Assembly (NCBI GenBank): GCA_022393335.1
Contig: JAJEKB010020228.1
Coordinates: forward strand, 131,738-195,737
Direction: 5' to 3'
Length of the DNA: 64,000 nucleotides
DNA from: Macrotrachela quadricornifera
Taxonomy: Eukaryota; Rotifera; Eurotatoria; Philodinida; Philodinidae
Positions within the stretch are counted from its first letter, which is position 1; each line of letters begins with the position of its first letter. The notes under the pieces are model-generated. The model worked only from the letters and a program-made list of their open reading frames with translations, was not told the DNA's origin and made no database searches. The position numbers were made by a program, and so were the translations under genes. This document shows, one piece after another, positions 35,310 through 46,199 of the stretch.

Positions 35310-37930
35310 TTCTTTCAAAAAAATGCGATTTCATGTAGATTTTAATCTTGATTTAAACAATCATTTTTCTAAAAATTATGAATGGCTGATCGAATATATT
35401 GCATTTGTTGTCATTCAACTATTTTACCGTTCTTTTCAGATAAATAATGATTGAATCAAAATGAAACGTACATATTCGTGGCCGATATTTCCAGCAGCGT
35501 ACTTGATCTTGAATTTTCATTATGTATGCCTCTATATTTAGATGAAAATATGAAGGAGAAACAAGTACTCAATAACTCCATTCGACATATTTAGATTTGA
35601 ATACGGGTATATTTATTACATACTAGGAGGATCTTTTCGCTTGAATAGACAATAAAAGCTCACTTATGAATAACATTTATTAAACAATCTTTTCTCTTTA
35701 ATTTCCTCCTACACATCAGTATAATAAACAAACATGCGTTAGTACGACGGAACCTTTCAATGAAATACGTGATATAATTATTTTAAATTGACGATGTATA
35801 ACCAACTGCCGTCCTTAGTATTAATTAGTCATATTAAAAAAGATATTTTCCTACAGAATAGTGCTTTTTATGTAGGCTGCAAAAAAAAAAAAACGTCATT
35901 ATATCCAAGAAAAACGCGCAAATGCTTCTTATAAGATAACGAGACATTTATTTTTTCAACATTCACTTAATTGCTTTTGTCAATAAACATCTAAAGGCAA
36001 TGTCTGTAACAAATCTACCCTCTATACAACTAAACATGATTCGATATGGTATGACTACGTATTTTGCATTAGGTATTGTGGGTAATATTTGCAACTGTAT
36101 AATGTTTACCCGACACTTGCGTCGTCCAAATCCTAGTTCTGTTTATTTTCTTTCTCTTTCAATTTTTGCTATTATTTATTTAATTTGGGCAATGACTCCA
36201 CAGTTTCATACACTAAATCATGCTGATCCTCAAACAACATCATTACTATATTGTAAATTAAGACTTTATGTTAATGTTGTATTAGGTAAATGTCTTCGTT
36301 ATGTTATCGTATTTGCTTCTGCTGATCGATTTTTTGTTACAAGAACAAATATTCGTATTCGATCATTACATACAGTTTCCAATGCAATAAAACTTGTTTT
36401 CATTATGTTATTAATATGTTTATTAATTGCTATGCATCTTCCTATTTTAATGGATATAAGAGGTGGTATTTGTGGAATGTTTGGTTTGTACAAGTTAATT
36501 TATGCAATTTATCAAATTGCAATAATTGGTATTTTACCACCAATACTAATGGTTATCTTTAGTACTCTTACTATTCTTAGTCTAAATCAACGACATGGTA
36601 CTCGAGTACGTGCCAGACAAAGAGATCGATATCTTATGCGTATGATTACTGCGGAAGTAATTGTAAACATTGCTACATCAATACCATATTCATCTAATCT
36701 TGTCTATGGTGCAGCAACATATTATGTAGTAGGAAAAAGTGCTCAACGACTTGAAATTGAATCATTCATTACATTTTTTACTCAATTTTTGGTTTATATT
36801 ATAAGTGTTGCACCGTTTTATGTATTTATCTTAACATCAAAACCATTTCGGCATGAGTTTATAAAACTACTGATTAAATATTGGAATAAATGCACATCAC
36901 GACGAGTTCGAATCACTCCATTAAATCAAAACAATACTACAGTACCAATTCAACGTACAGTAATTCATGACAGACAAAATAAAGACACGTTACACATTGT
37001 TCAAAGTCATTTTCATCATGACCTAAAATCAAACTTTTAATAACATTTAATCACAAAAAATACAGTCAAACAACATATTAATCATATAAGTCTTATTTTA
37101 GCTACACCATTTTCCTGCTTCTTAAAAATGTCATGAAAATAATCCGGTAGTATTATATATCCTGTATAGTCTCTAAAAACAAACTGCACTTTTCAAATTA
37201 AAAATAGTCTTAATCCGAGTTTTTAATAATATAAATGGGAAGATCCTTCGCATTAGATGAATCTTTCTCAATCAAATATAATTAATTAGAAATATGCAAA
37301 GTTATCAAGATTTTTAGCTGAAAATTAATGAAGATTGGCGCTAAAAAAATTTATATTCTAAAGAAGTCTTTTGAGTTCATTCAAATGTCTACGGTATTTG
37401 AAAATAAGTTTTCAATTGTTAATAATCAAAAACAAATGAAGATAAGGTAGACTCTCCTGGGATGTTACATTCATAATCAGCATGCTCTATTTATAAGATA
37501 TGAAAGAGAGTTATTGTTTATCTAGACTCGTATGATTTTAATTATTATTTATCTTTATTATATTTGTGTTGATGAAGAAGAAAGAAATACTGACGTTATA
37601 TCTACTTTAATTGAGCTAATCATTTGTTTAAATATTTTTTGTCTTTAAAAGATATAAATTATTTATAGTACTAATCTAAATTACATCAATTCCACTAAAA
37701 ATTGAATTCTGTTTTTCTCTTTCTACATGCATCTGCAGATAATTAATTGTCGGATGATTAAATACTGAAAAATCAAAATCTTAATTATTACTTTGTCAGT
37801 ATTTATCAAACCATAGATTACATCACTTAACTATACCATTTTGCACACCAAAAAAAAACAACTCAAACTCCGTAGACAAACTTATTCATGAGATATTTCA
37901 ATACACACTAGGAGAATAAAGAACAGTCCT
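35310..37930 (+). repeat. Segmental duplication unit A (GPCR 1 with flanks)
   Basis: Sequence from about 35310 (ATGCGATTTCATGTAGATTT) through GPCR 1 to about 37930 is paralogous to about 43640-46195. Similarity extends well into non-coding DNA on both sides (for example CCGATATTTCCAGCAG upstream and ACAGTCAAACAACAT downstream), so the unit duplicated as DNA. Confidence 0.85.
36000..37040 (+). CDS. Rhodopsin-type GPCR, paralogue 1
   Basis: Single exon, 346 aa from MSVTNLPSIQ. Seven hydrophobic spans are clear. TM1 contains the GN pair (residues 28-29, GNICNC). C85 (LLYCKLRLY) and C158 (GGICGMF) are the expected extracellular disulfide. The TM3 end is DRF (109-111) in place of DRY. TM5 has P180-P181, TM6 follows a basic loop (RVRARQRDRYLMR) with IPY, and TM7 has APFYVF where NPxxY is usual. 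A Lys/Arg-rich C-tail follows. The fold is that of class A receptors; compact length and short N-terminus are typical of peptide or orphan chemoreceptor families. Ligand unknown. Start codon is shared by all four paralogues. Confidence 0.85.
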   Translation: MSVTNLPSIQLNMIRYGMTTYFALGIVGNICNCIMFTRHLRRPNPSSVYFLSLSIFAIIYLIWAMTPQFHTLNHADPQTTSLLYCKLRLYVNVVLGKCLRYVIVFASADRFFVTRTNIRIRSLHTVSNAIKLVFIMLLICLLIAMHLPILMDIRGGICGMFGLYKLIYAIYQIAIIGILPPILMVIFSTLTILSLNQRHGTRVRARQRDRYLMRMITAEVIVNIATSIPYSSNLVYGAATYYVVGKSAQRLEIESFITFFTQFLVYIISVAPFYVFILTSKPFRHEFIKLLIKYWNKCTSRRVRITPLNQNNTTVPIQRTVIHDRQNKDTLHIVQSHFHHDLKSNF

Positions 37931-37961
37931 GAATAAGGATGTTACTTTATTTTTATTTTAA

Positions 37962-38228
37962 CCCTTTCATTACGGCATGTCATCTCGTAGATGACATGAA
38001 GAACGCAAAGAAAATTTTTTGCGTTCTGATATCTTCTTCCATGATGCACATCATCTGTGTGTTCACATGATATAGTGTATTCTTCTTACAAAAATCTATT
38101 TTTCGCACTGAATGAACGAATATATAACTCGTGTTCAGCTGATCATCGAGAGCAGAACGCAAGAGAGAGCGAAATTTGAATTTTTTCGACTTCGTAAAGA
38201 ACGAAAGGAAATTTCAGTAATGAAAGGG
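37962..38228. mobile_element. piggyBac-like MITE with TTAA duplications
   Basis: 267 bp flanked by TTAA on each side (37958-37961 and 38229-38232). Termini are CCCTTTCATTACGG and, inverted, CCCTTTCATTACTG. Subterminal palindromes lie at 37976-37998 (CATGTCATCT/AGATGACATG) and 38001-38026 (GAACGCAAA/TTTGCGTTC). TTAA targets with CCCTTT-like ends are the piggyBac hallmark. There is no transposase; the open frames inside are chance. Confidence 0.9.
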
Positions 38229-38345
38229 TTAAAAATAAAGATAATCTTTATTTTGAAGATCAAGACGACCTTTATTATAAAAATAAAAATAATCTTTATT
38301 TTAAAAACTAGGACAATTTTTATTTTAAAAATAAAGTTAAATTAA
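38229..38345. repeat. AAATAAAGATAATCTTTATTTT simple repeat
   Basis: Alternating AAAATAAA and ATAATCTTTATTTT units directly beside the piggyBac-like MITE; same motif as the intronic array at 12230-12665. Confidence 0.6.
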
Positions 38346-39589
38346 AGAATAAAAAGTAATTTGTTTGGAAGTTTCGGCAAAATAAATAAATCATGTTATA
38401 ATCATAATATATACGTATTAATTAAAAGGTACTTCATAGAATTGTTTTTATCTGTTAGACAAACAAATGCAAAATATATAATATGTAGAAAAAGATAACA
38501 TACTAATGAGTTTCTTTATTTCAATCAATTGCGTCTCTAGATTTTATATTAGCTGTTTCAATAAACTCCTTATAATAATTGAAATCCAAATCAAATCTTA
38601 CTCATAACTTTTTCAATTGATTATATTATTTTTCTAAAAGTTGAATTCGTTTTTATTATGAAAATGGCTATGGCTCTAGCTCAATTAAGGTTACGCACAA
38701 AATATAGCACTCTAGTTGATTCATTTTGCAACATATGATTATCCTCTTTTGACATTGACATAAATCAAGTGCGGGTGGCAATATTCAGTGAAGAAATCCG
38801 CATTGCTTTTAGAAGATGGCTTGACTATAGTTGATTAACTAATTTTTTCCAATATGTTTTAGCCATGTAAGCTATATATAAATTTTTTATCTCGGATTTC
38901 TTCCAGATCCGATTATATCAGAGAAGAGTGGTGAAATTTATCATTAAATGACAAACTTAAAGTTTTGAACATTTAGATGTCCTCTAATAAGATATCATCG
39001 ACGGTCCATATAAAAATATATTTATTTTCTTATCTGAGCTTTGTTGCATAAGTCTAGATTCAAACCCACTTCATTACTTAGTTAATTTAAAATCTAATGA
39101 AAATTTTAGCGTTTACTTTATCATAAATAATAGATATAATGTTCATCAATGCAATAAATATATTTGTAACTTCAATTTTCATCATTCTTATGTTTGATAT
39201 GCATCCTTAACTTCTCAAGTACAATATTTTAATATGAACAAATCATATTTCCTGTTTTACATATATGCATAAAGAAATATTTATAACATTAATCTGACGT
39301 ATTTTATATTCAAGTGTATAGGGCACTATTAGCTAGATGACGAAAGAGAACCAGAGTGAAAAGCGAAGAAAGAAAGTAAAAGAAAACGAGATAGACAAAT
39401 AAAAACTTAATATACACGTTTAATGATTTTAATTGGTAAACGTCCGATAATGAATGGACAAAATGTATAGAAAAATCGTTGTGTCTACTTTCGAGGGTGA
39501 TATCGAATAAATAAAAATATGTATAAATGAGCTATAATATAATTTAAATACATTTTAACGAACATACTAATTATATTCAAAAAACAAAG
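38346..39589. other. AT-rich spacer
   Basis: No gene, inverted-repeat element or recognisable homology was seen. Confidence 0.4.
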
Positions 39590-39825
39590 GGGTCTTAATA
39601 TTACTAATGGTCAATTATCATCATCATCTGATAATCATGATATAATGATATCAGGCCGAAGAAGTTAATCTAGAGTTAATTTAAAGAAAATTTCAAGTTC
39701 ATGTCATCGGTCTAGCGTTTAAGATGGAAGTTCAGAAAAAGGTGTTTCTGATAATTCAAGAAAATCATCTAAAGGAATACCACAATCACGAAGAAAACAA
39801 AAAGAAAATGATATTCATACTTCAA
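39590..39825 (+). pseudogene. Decayed Ser-rich coding fragment, unidentified
   Basis: One frame reads LNITNGQLSSSSDNHDIMIS, GRRS, stop, SRVNLKKISSSCHRSSV, stop, DGSSEKGVSDNSRKSSKGIP, QSRRKQKENDIHTSSQ, up to the end of the hAT element. Composition is typical of a disordered N-terminal exon. It appears truncated by, or adjacent to, the hAT insertion. Confidence 0.35.
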
Positions 39826-39827
39826 GT

Positions 39828-42800
39828 CAGTTCGTGGCGGATCCAGGATTTTGGAAGAGGACGACGGAACAAGATTTTGTATATACCTTAGACAGTGCCA
39901 TTTTACTTGTTAGATTTCAATGACAGTATGAGTTTTATTAGATAAAATAGTGTATTATTTGCTTAACAATTTCAAATACAACAAAAAACAACAAGTGCTT
40001 TGTTCAAAACCATAAAATTATACATAAAGTCAAATACAAAAATCGATGAGATGTTTTGACTTGGAAAATTCATTAATGACTGTTTCAACATCAATCGACA
40101 TGCCTTGATAAATATACATTAATGCTAATTCATTTAATCTCGTTTCAGACATTGTTGAACGTAAATAACTTTTGATTAATTTTAAAAAAGAAAAAGTACG
40201 CTCCGGTGTCACTGTAGTTATTGACAGTGTTGCAAATATATTTAATAAAGCTTTAATACTTTGATATAAAATGTTTCATTACAAGCATTAAAAGCTTCAA
40301 TAGTTGTACCTGGGATGATTAAAACCTTTCGCTTAGTCGAAGATCTATTATTATTTGGTGAATTTGTTGTTGTTTTGTTCTTGCTGTATATTTTTATCCA
40401 TTTATTCTTCCATTGAAGAAATTCAGATTTAATATTGGTGAATGAAATAATTGAATAGCTGGTAATACATCATCAAATATTTTATTGTGAATATATTTTA
40501 GAATAATGCATGAGATAATTGCTGCTTGCTTCACATATCTACTAAAACGATCTTTTAGCGATACAAGAAAAGGATCCAATAATGGAATAAATAAACTTAA
40601 TTTATAATATTCATATTCATTAGCAGTTGGAACACTGTTTCGAACTCGCTAAAAACAGGAGAATTGTAGAGAGAATCTGGGGTAATATATTTCAATTTAC
40701 TTGTTTGATGGATAGTCGTGACATTGTAGTGTTTGTTCTCGTATATTCAGCTAGATCTGTTGCCTCTTCGAATAAATATTGATATTCTTCATCTGGATCA
40801 TTACGAATCATTTGTATTACTTGAACAACATCATCGATTGCATCGATACATTCCATTAAATCAATTTTGCTATTTTGTAGACTACCTAAAAGATACATCT
40901 ATCTTAGGGCACTATCTGATATTCTCCTTAGTCAAATGTATTTCTGAGCGTAAGCGATGAACTTTTTGTAATTTACGAGAAACATTCAATGTGAAAGATA
41001 AAAGTTTATTTAACATCAGTAAAGCACATGGAAATTCGGATGTTAACAAAGCATTAAAAAATACTTGGGCTGTTGTTGATACTTTCTCTTTCATTATTAT
41101 TCATAAGATCTTGCAATACTTCAACCATAGCAGGATATAACGAATAGAAAATATCTACTGGCGTATGACGTTCAACCCATCGAGTAGCACAAACATTAGC
41201 AATTTTTGTCTGTTTTTTTTTTAAAAATATGTTTATCAGGTGAGTTTTGATTATTAATTCTATTTTGTAATTCTTTTCTTTTGAAATTTAACTTGTTTGC
41301 TTCAATACTGAGACGTTCTGTACGTATTGATGATGAATTGAAAAAGTTATGTATTTTCTTTATTGTAACAATTGTATTTTTAATAACTCTAATACTTGAC
41401 CACCATTCATATGTCCTATAAATAATAGAAAAGATCACTTGCTTATTTTAGATGGACAAATGTTAAACTGCACCCCCCCCCCCTCTCCTAATCATAGGGC
41501 AACCATCATACCCATGGCCGATGCAAAACTCTTGATTTAAACCTGAAATAATAAATTCAAGGTCAATTCAATGACAAAAATTCTGTATTTTTAATACCTA
41601 AATCAGCTACTTCTTTTAATAATAAATTTGCTAAACCAATTGCTGTATTATCAACAACAGGAACAACTTTAATAAATTTTTCTTGTATCAGACCATTAAA
41701 TACATAACGTAAGCATAAAGTTTCTTGTTGAACATCAGCTAAAAAATAGACAAGTAAAACTCTAGAATGTAGTTTCAAATTTAGAATATCACCAATTACT
41801 TCAATCAATTGATTTTAGATAGTTTTTGATATCTATGTGACATTTTTATCGAAAGATTGTAAATGTTCTTGTAAAACAAGATCACCAGCATCTAGGCGAT
41901 AATGCAGTAAGACTTTAAAATTACCATTTCTAACGATAGACTCTTCATTAGACGATAATCTGCCATCGTCTCAATAGTCACATAAGGGAAAATTTTGGCG
42001 ATCACACACAAGAATTGTTTCAACAATAGGTTTTAAACATTCTCTATTTTCAAGAATTCGTTGTCATCGTTTATTATCGAGCATGACTTAAAACAATATT
42101 AGTAGAAAAAACATTAAATGTGAGAAATTTTGAAATATTCAGTAGTTCGTAATTCTAAAATACTCAGATAACAAATTAAAATCTTTTCTCGATTAAGTTC
42201 ATCAATTAATTGCAATGCGAACAATTTCTCAACTTAATTTTCAATTCTTTAGACTGGAAATGAGGATATCTGAGTCAGCTATCAACAAAGGGTCTCCCTA
42301 AAGTTCACAGGATAAGATATATCTGTGTAGAAAGTGTACTAGAATCTTGCATTTATTCAAACATTTACTTCAATAGATACGTCAGGCTTTTATATATAAA
42401 TATATTAGAAATATTCGACTCTGTTCATATTATCCTAGTGATACTTTGATCTGGAATGAACTGTTATGTATCCATCTTCACCGAGTAATTTTCTGTAATC
42501 ACTTAATTATTTATTCGCGAGTTTACCAAATGATCTGGTTTGTTTTTTTGTAGTCAAAAATAGTACACACGGTACACAAAATAGACTTTTTTATTCAAAG
42601 AATATTATAACCATTTATGATTATCTAAATGAATTTTCTTTAAATAACGTTTTTCAATAACAGTTTGACCATTTTTTATGGACCTTCTCTCACTATACGG
42701 CCATTCAAATTGTGCATTTAGTTTAAAATGATTGATTAATAAACTATACATTTTTCATCGGTTATTTTACCACCTACAAACAATCCAATATCATTGTCAT

Positions 42801-43571
42801 TGACCGATGTTAATGCGAATGATGATGTTGTAGTGTGTCGGTCACAAGTAGTTGGAATGCATGGAGTCGATTGATCAGAATTGGTTGGAATAGATGAAAG
42901 TGATTGATCAAAACTTATTTTTGTTGCTGAATTGGTTTTTGTTGCTGTGATTCATCAATAACAAAACCTTTTCTTGGAAAATAAGTTGTAATTGAATTCA
43001 TATTGTAGTATTAACATGAAAATCGAAAGATCGAAAAAATAAATCATAACTGCTTATAGAGCAGGGAAAGATGAATAGAGAATTTTTCATACTTAAACGA
43101 TTGACTGATGTTGGTTAATAATATCTGATACGAAAAAATTGGAAATACACATATTTCTGCAACGCAATGAAATATATCAAATATTTTTAAATAGACAATA
43201 AAAAGAAGAGAAAGTCAAGTACAATCTCTCTCTCTTCTTACTAACTGCGTTGATATATGAGAGAAAAGCGAACTTTAAGTGCATTCTCTGTTTCATCGTC
43301 TATCAAAATAGAGAAACGCAGAAAGAGTTGAAATGATGACGAATTTCAGTCGGATCAAAAATGTAAATAGTATACATCTTGTGGGAGATAAGAACGTCCG
43401 CTATTTGAAGGGAAAAGAATGCTCTTAAAATAGTTTTTGAATGAATAAGAAACATATAAATATCATGTTACAAGAAGTATTAAATAATTCATAATTCTAA
43501 ACGTAATTTTTCGTATACGCAAAATGTTCGAAGTGAGGGAGGAACGACTGCCCCCCTTAAATCCCCCACTG
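39828..43571 (-). mobile_element. Degenerate hAT transposon (ZMYM/TTF-type clade)
   Basis: The left end reads CAGTTCGTGGCGGATCCAGG and the right end, inverted, CAGTGGGGGATTTAAGG. CAGTGGCGGATCCAGG-like termini are typical of this hAT clade (the left copy seems to carry a 4-bp insertion). The transposase is on the minus strand. No clean 8-bp target duplication remains. About 3.7 kb; the right end lies about 70 bp from the start of duplication unit B. Confidence 0.75.
40030..43005 (-). pseudogene. hAT transposase (ZMYM1-like), multiply broken
   Basis: Reading from the N-terminus on the minus strand: MNSITTYFPRKGFVIDESQQ near 43000, a Ser/Thr linker, NHFKLNAQFEWPYSERRSIK with HLDNHKWL (TTF/BED-like zinc-finger entry), then VLLVYFLADVQQETLCLRYV and FCIGHGYDGCPMIRRG (the conserved hAT GQGYDGA...SG block near 41500). 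The insertion-domain helices follow (41400-40700), and finally the C-terminal dimerisation domain ERTFSFLKLIKSYLRSTMSE with LNELALMYI (40212-40030). Numerous stops and frameshifts break it into pieces. Confidence 0.85.
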
Positions 43572-43639
43572 TGCTCTTTGAGAAAAAAGAATTTTTGATA
43601 AAAATTCAGCTCTTTCTTTGTAAAAAAATATTTTCTTTG

Positions 43640-46195
43640 AGAAATATGCGATTTTATGTAGACTTTGATGCTGATTTAGAATATAATATTTCTAAAGAAT
43701 TTAATCAAATTAAAATCTTAGAAACTTCATAATTCTAAAAGTTATGAATGACTGATCGAATATACTGCATTTGTAGTCATTCGACTATTTGACCGTTTTT
43801 TTCTCAGACAAACAATGATTGAATTAAAATGAAACGTATACATTCGTAGCCGATATTTCCAGCAGTATACTTAATCTTGAGTTTTCATTATGTATACCTT
43901 TATATTTAGATGAAAATATGCAGGAGAAAAAAGTATTGAATAAAAAAAAATAAGTACTCCATAACTGCATTCCACATATTCAGATTTGAATACGGGTATA
44001 TTTATTACATATTAGGAGGATTTTTTCGCTTGAATAGACAATAAAAGCTAACTTATGAATAACATTTATTAAACAATCTTTTCTCTTAATTTCCTCCTAT
44101 ACATGAGTATCATAAACAAACATGCATTAGTATGATGGAACTTTCAAATGAAATACGTGACATAATTATTTTAAATTGACGATATATAACCAACTGTCGC
44201 CTGTATTACTAATTAGTCTTATTAAAAAGGATATTTTCCTAGAGAATAGTGGTTTTTATGTGGGCTGAAAAAAAGCACGTCATTATATGCTAGAAAAGTG
44301 TGCAATTTTTTCCTAGTTTATTTTCATATCGTGCTGTTTCTTATAAGATTCCGAGACATCTATTTTTCTAACATTTACTTACTTGCTTTTGTTAATAAAG
44401 ATCTAAAGATAATGTCTGTGACAAATCTACCCTTTTTTCAACAAAACATGATTCGATATGGCATGACTACGTATTTTACATTAGGTATTGTTGGTAATAT
44501 TTGCAACTGTATAATATTTATACGGCATTTGAATCGTCCAAATCCTAGTTCCATTTATTTACTTTCTCTTTCAATTTTTGCTATTATTTATTTAATTTGG
44601 GTAATGATTCCACAGTTTCATACACTAAATCATGCTGATCCTCAAACAACATCATTACTATATTGTAAAATAAGACTTTATGGTGGTCATGTATTGGGTC
44701 AATGTCTTCGCTATGTTATCGTATTTGCCTCTGCTGATCGATATTTTGTTACAAGAACAAATGTTCGTATTCGTTCATTACATTCAGTTGACATTGCAAT
44801 GAAACTTGTTTTCATTATGTTATTAATATGTTTATTAATTGCTATGCATCTTCCTATTTTAATGGATATAAGAGGTGGTATTTGTGGAATGTTTGGTTTG
44901 TACAAGTTAATTTATGCAATTTATCAAATTATCTTAGTTGGTATTTTACCACCAGTACTAATGTGCATCTTTAGTACTCTTACCATTCTTAGTCTAAATC
45001 AACGACATGGTGCTCAGGTACGTGCCAGACGAAGAGATCGATATCTTATGCGTATGATTACTGCGGAAGTAATTGTAAATATTGTGACATCAATACCATA
45101 TTCATCTAATCTTGTCTATGGTGCAGCAACATATTATGTAGTGGGGAAAAGTGCTCAACGACTTGAAATTGAATCATTCATTACGTTTTTTACTCAATTT
45201 CTGGCTTATATTATAAGTGTTGCACCATTTTATGTATTTATTTTAACATCAAAACCATTTCGGCATGAATTCATAAATCTACTGATTAAATATTGGAATA
45301 AATGCACATCACGACGAGTTCGAATCACTCCCTTAAACCGAAAAAATACTGCAGTACTAATTGAACGCACAATAATTCATGACAGACAACATAAAAAAAT
45401 ATTGCACAAGTTTCAAACTGGTTTTTAAAATTTTAATAACATTTAATTACAAAAAATACAGTCAAACAACATTTTAATTATATACACTATCATTCTATTT
45501 CTTAAAAACGGCATGAAACTTCGTGTTAGATGACTCTTTCTTTATCAGATATAATTAATTAGAAATATGCATAGTTATCAAGATTTTTAGATGAAAATTA
45601 ATGAAGATTAATGCTAAAAAAATTTCTATATATTTATATTCTAGAGAAGTTCTCTGAGTCCATTCAAATGCCTGCGGTGTTTGGAAATATGTTTTCAATT
45701 GTTATTAATAAAAAAAAAAGGAATAGGAAGTAGACTCCGCTAGAAAATTTATTCTATTGAATGTAGCCAAATAATCAGCATGTTCTATCTATAAGATATG
45801 AAAGAGAGTTATTGTTTATCTAGACTTGTATGATTTTGATTATTATTTATCTTTATTACATCTGCGTTAATAAGGACATACTGACATTATATTTACTTTA
45901 ATTTAGCTAATCATTATTTAAATATTTTTTGTCTTTAAAAGATATAAATTATTTGTAGGTATAATCTAAATTACATCAATTCAACTAAAAATTGAATTAT
46001 GCTTATCTCTTTTTACATGCATCTGCAGATGATTAATTGTCGGATGATTAAATAGTGAATAATCAAAATCTTAATTATTACTTTGTCAGTATTTATCAAA
46101 CCATGCATTACATCATAAAAAACAACTCAAATTCTGTGGACAAAACTCACCTATGAGATATTTCAATGTATACTTGAAAAATAAAGAAGAGTTTT
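43640..46195 (+). repeat. Segmental duplication unit B (GPCR 2 with flanks)
   Basis: Paralogue of 35310-37930: ATGCGATTTTATGTAGACTT at its start, shared upstream and downstream blocks, and the same GPCR position. Differences are scattered substitutions and small indels. Confidence 0.85.
44412..45428 (+). CDS. Rhodopsin-type GPCR, paralogue 2 (DRY retained)
   Basis: 338 aa from MSVTNLPFFQ. The open frame extends upstream to 44298, but the start at 44412 matches the other paralogues and the upstream extension is hydrophobic non-conserved sequence. Features are as in paralogue 1: GN in TM1, LLYCKIRLY and GGICGMF cysteines, IPY in TM6, APFYVF in TM7. The key difference is an intact DRY motif (ADRYFVTRT), unlike the DRF of the other three. 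Middle and C-terminal spans are nearly identical to paralogue 1; TM3 (LYGGHVLGQCLRY) and the C-tail differ. Confidence 0.87.
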   Translation: MSVTNLPFFQQNMIRYGMTTYFTLGIVGNICNCIIFIRHLNRPNPSSIYLLSLSIFAIIYLIWVMIPQFHTLNHADPQTTSLLYCKIRLYGGHVLGQCLRYVIVFASADRYFVTRTNVRIRSLHSVDIAMKLVFIMLLICLLIAMHLPILMDIRGGICGMFGLYKLIYAIYQIILVGILPPVLMCIFSTLTILSLNQRHGAQVRARRRDRYLMRMITAEVIVNIVTSIPYSSNLVYGAATYYVVGKSAQRLEIESFITFFTQFLAYIISVAPFYVFILTSKPFRHEFINLLIKYWNKCTSRRVRITPLNRKNTAVLIERTIIHDRQHKKILHKFQTGF

Positions 46196-46199
46196 GAAT

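Noticed and set aside
36900..36925. GTTCGAATCACTCC, a tRNA T-arm-like string
   Set aside because: It lies in GPCR coding sequence and no acceptor or anticodon stem can be formed; no tRNA gene was found in the window.
44298..44411. N-terminal extension of GPCR paralogue 2
   Set aside because: Not present in the other paralogues; the conserved MSVTNLP start at 44412 is preferred.
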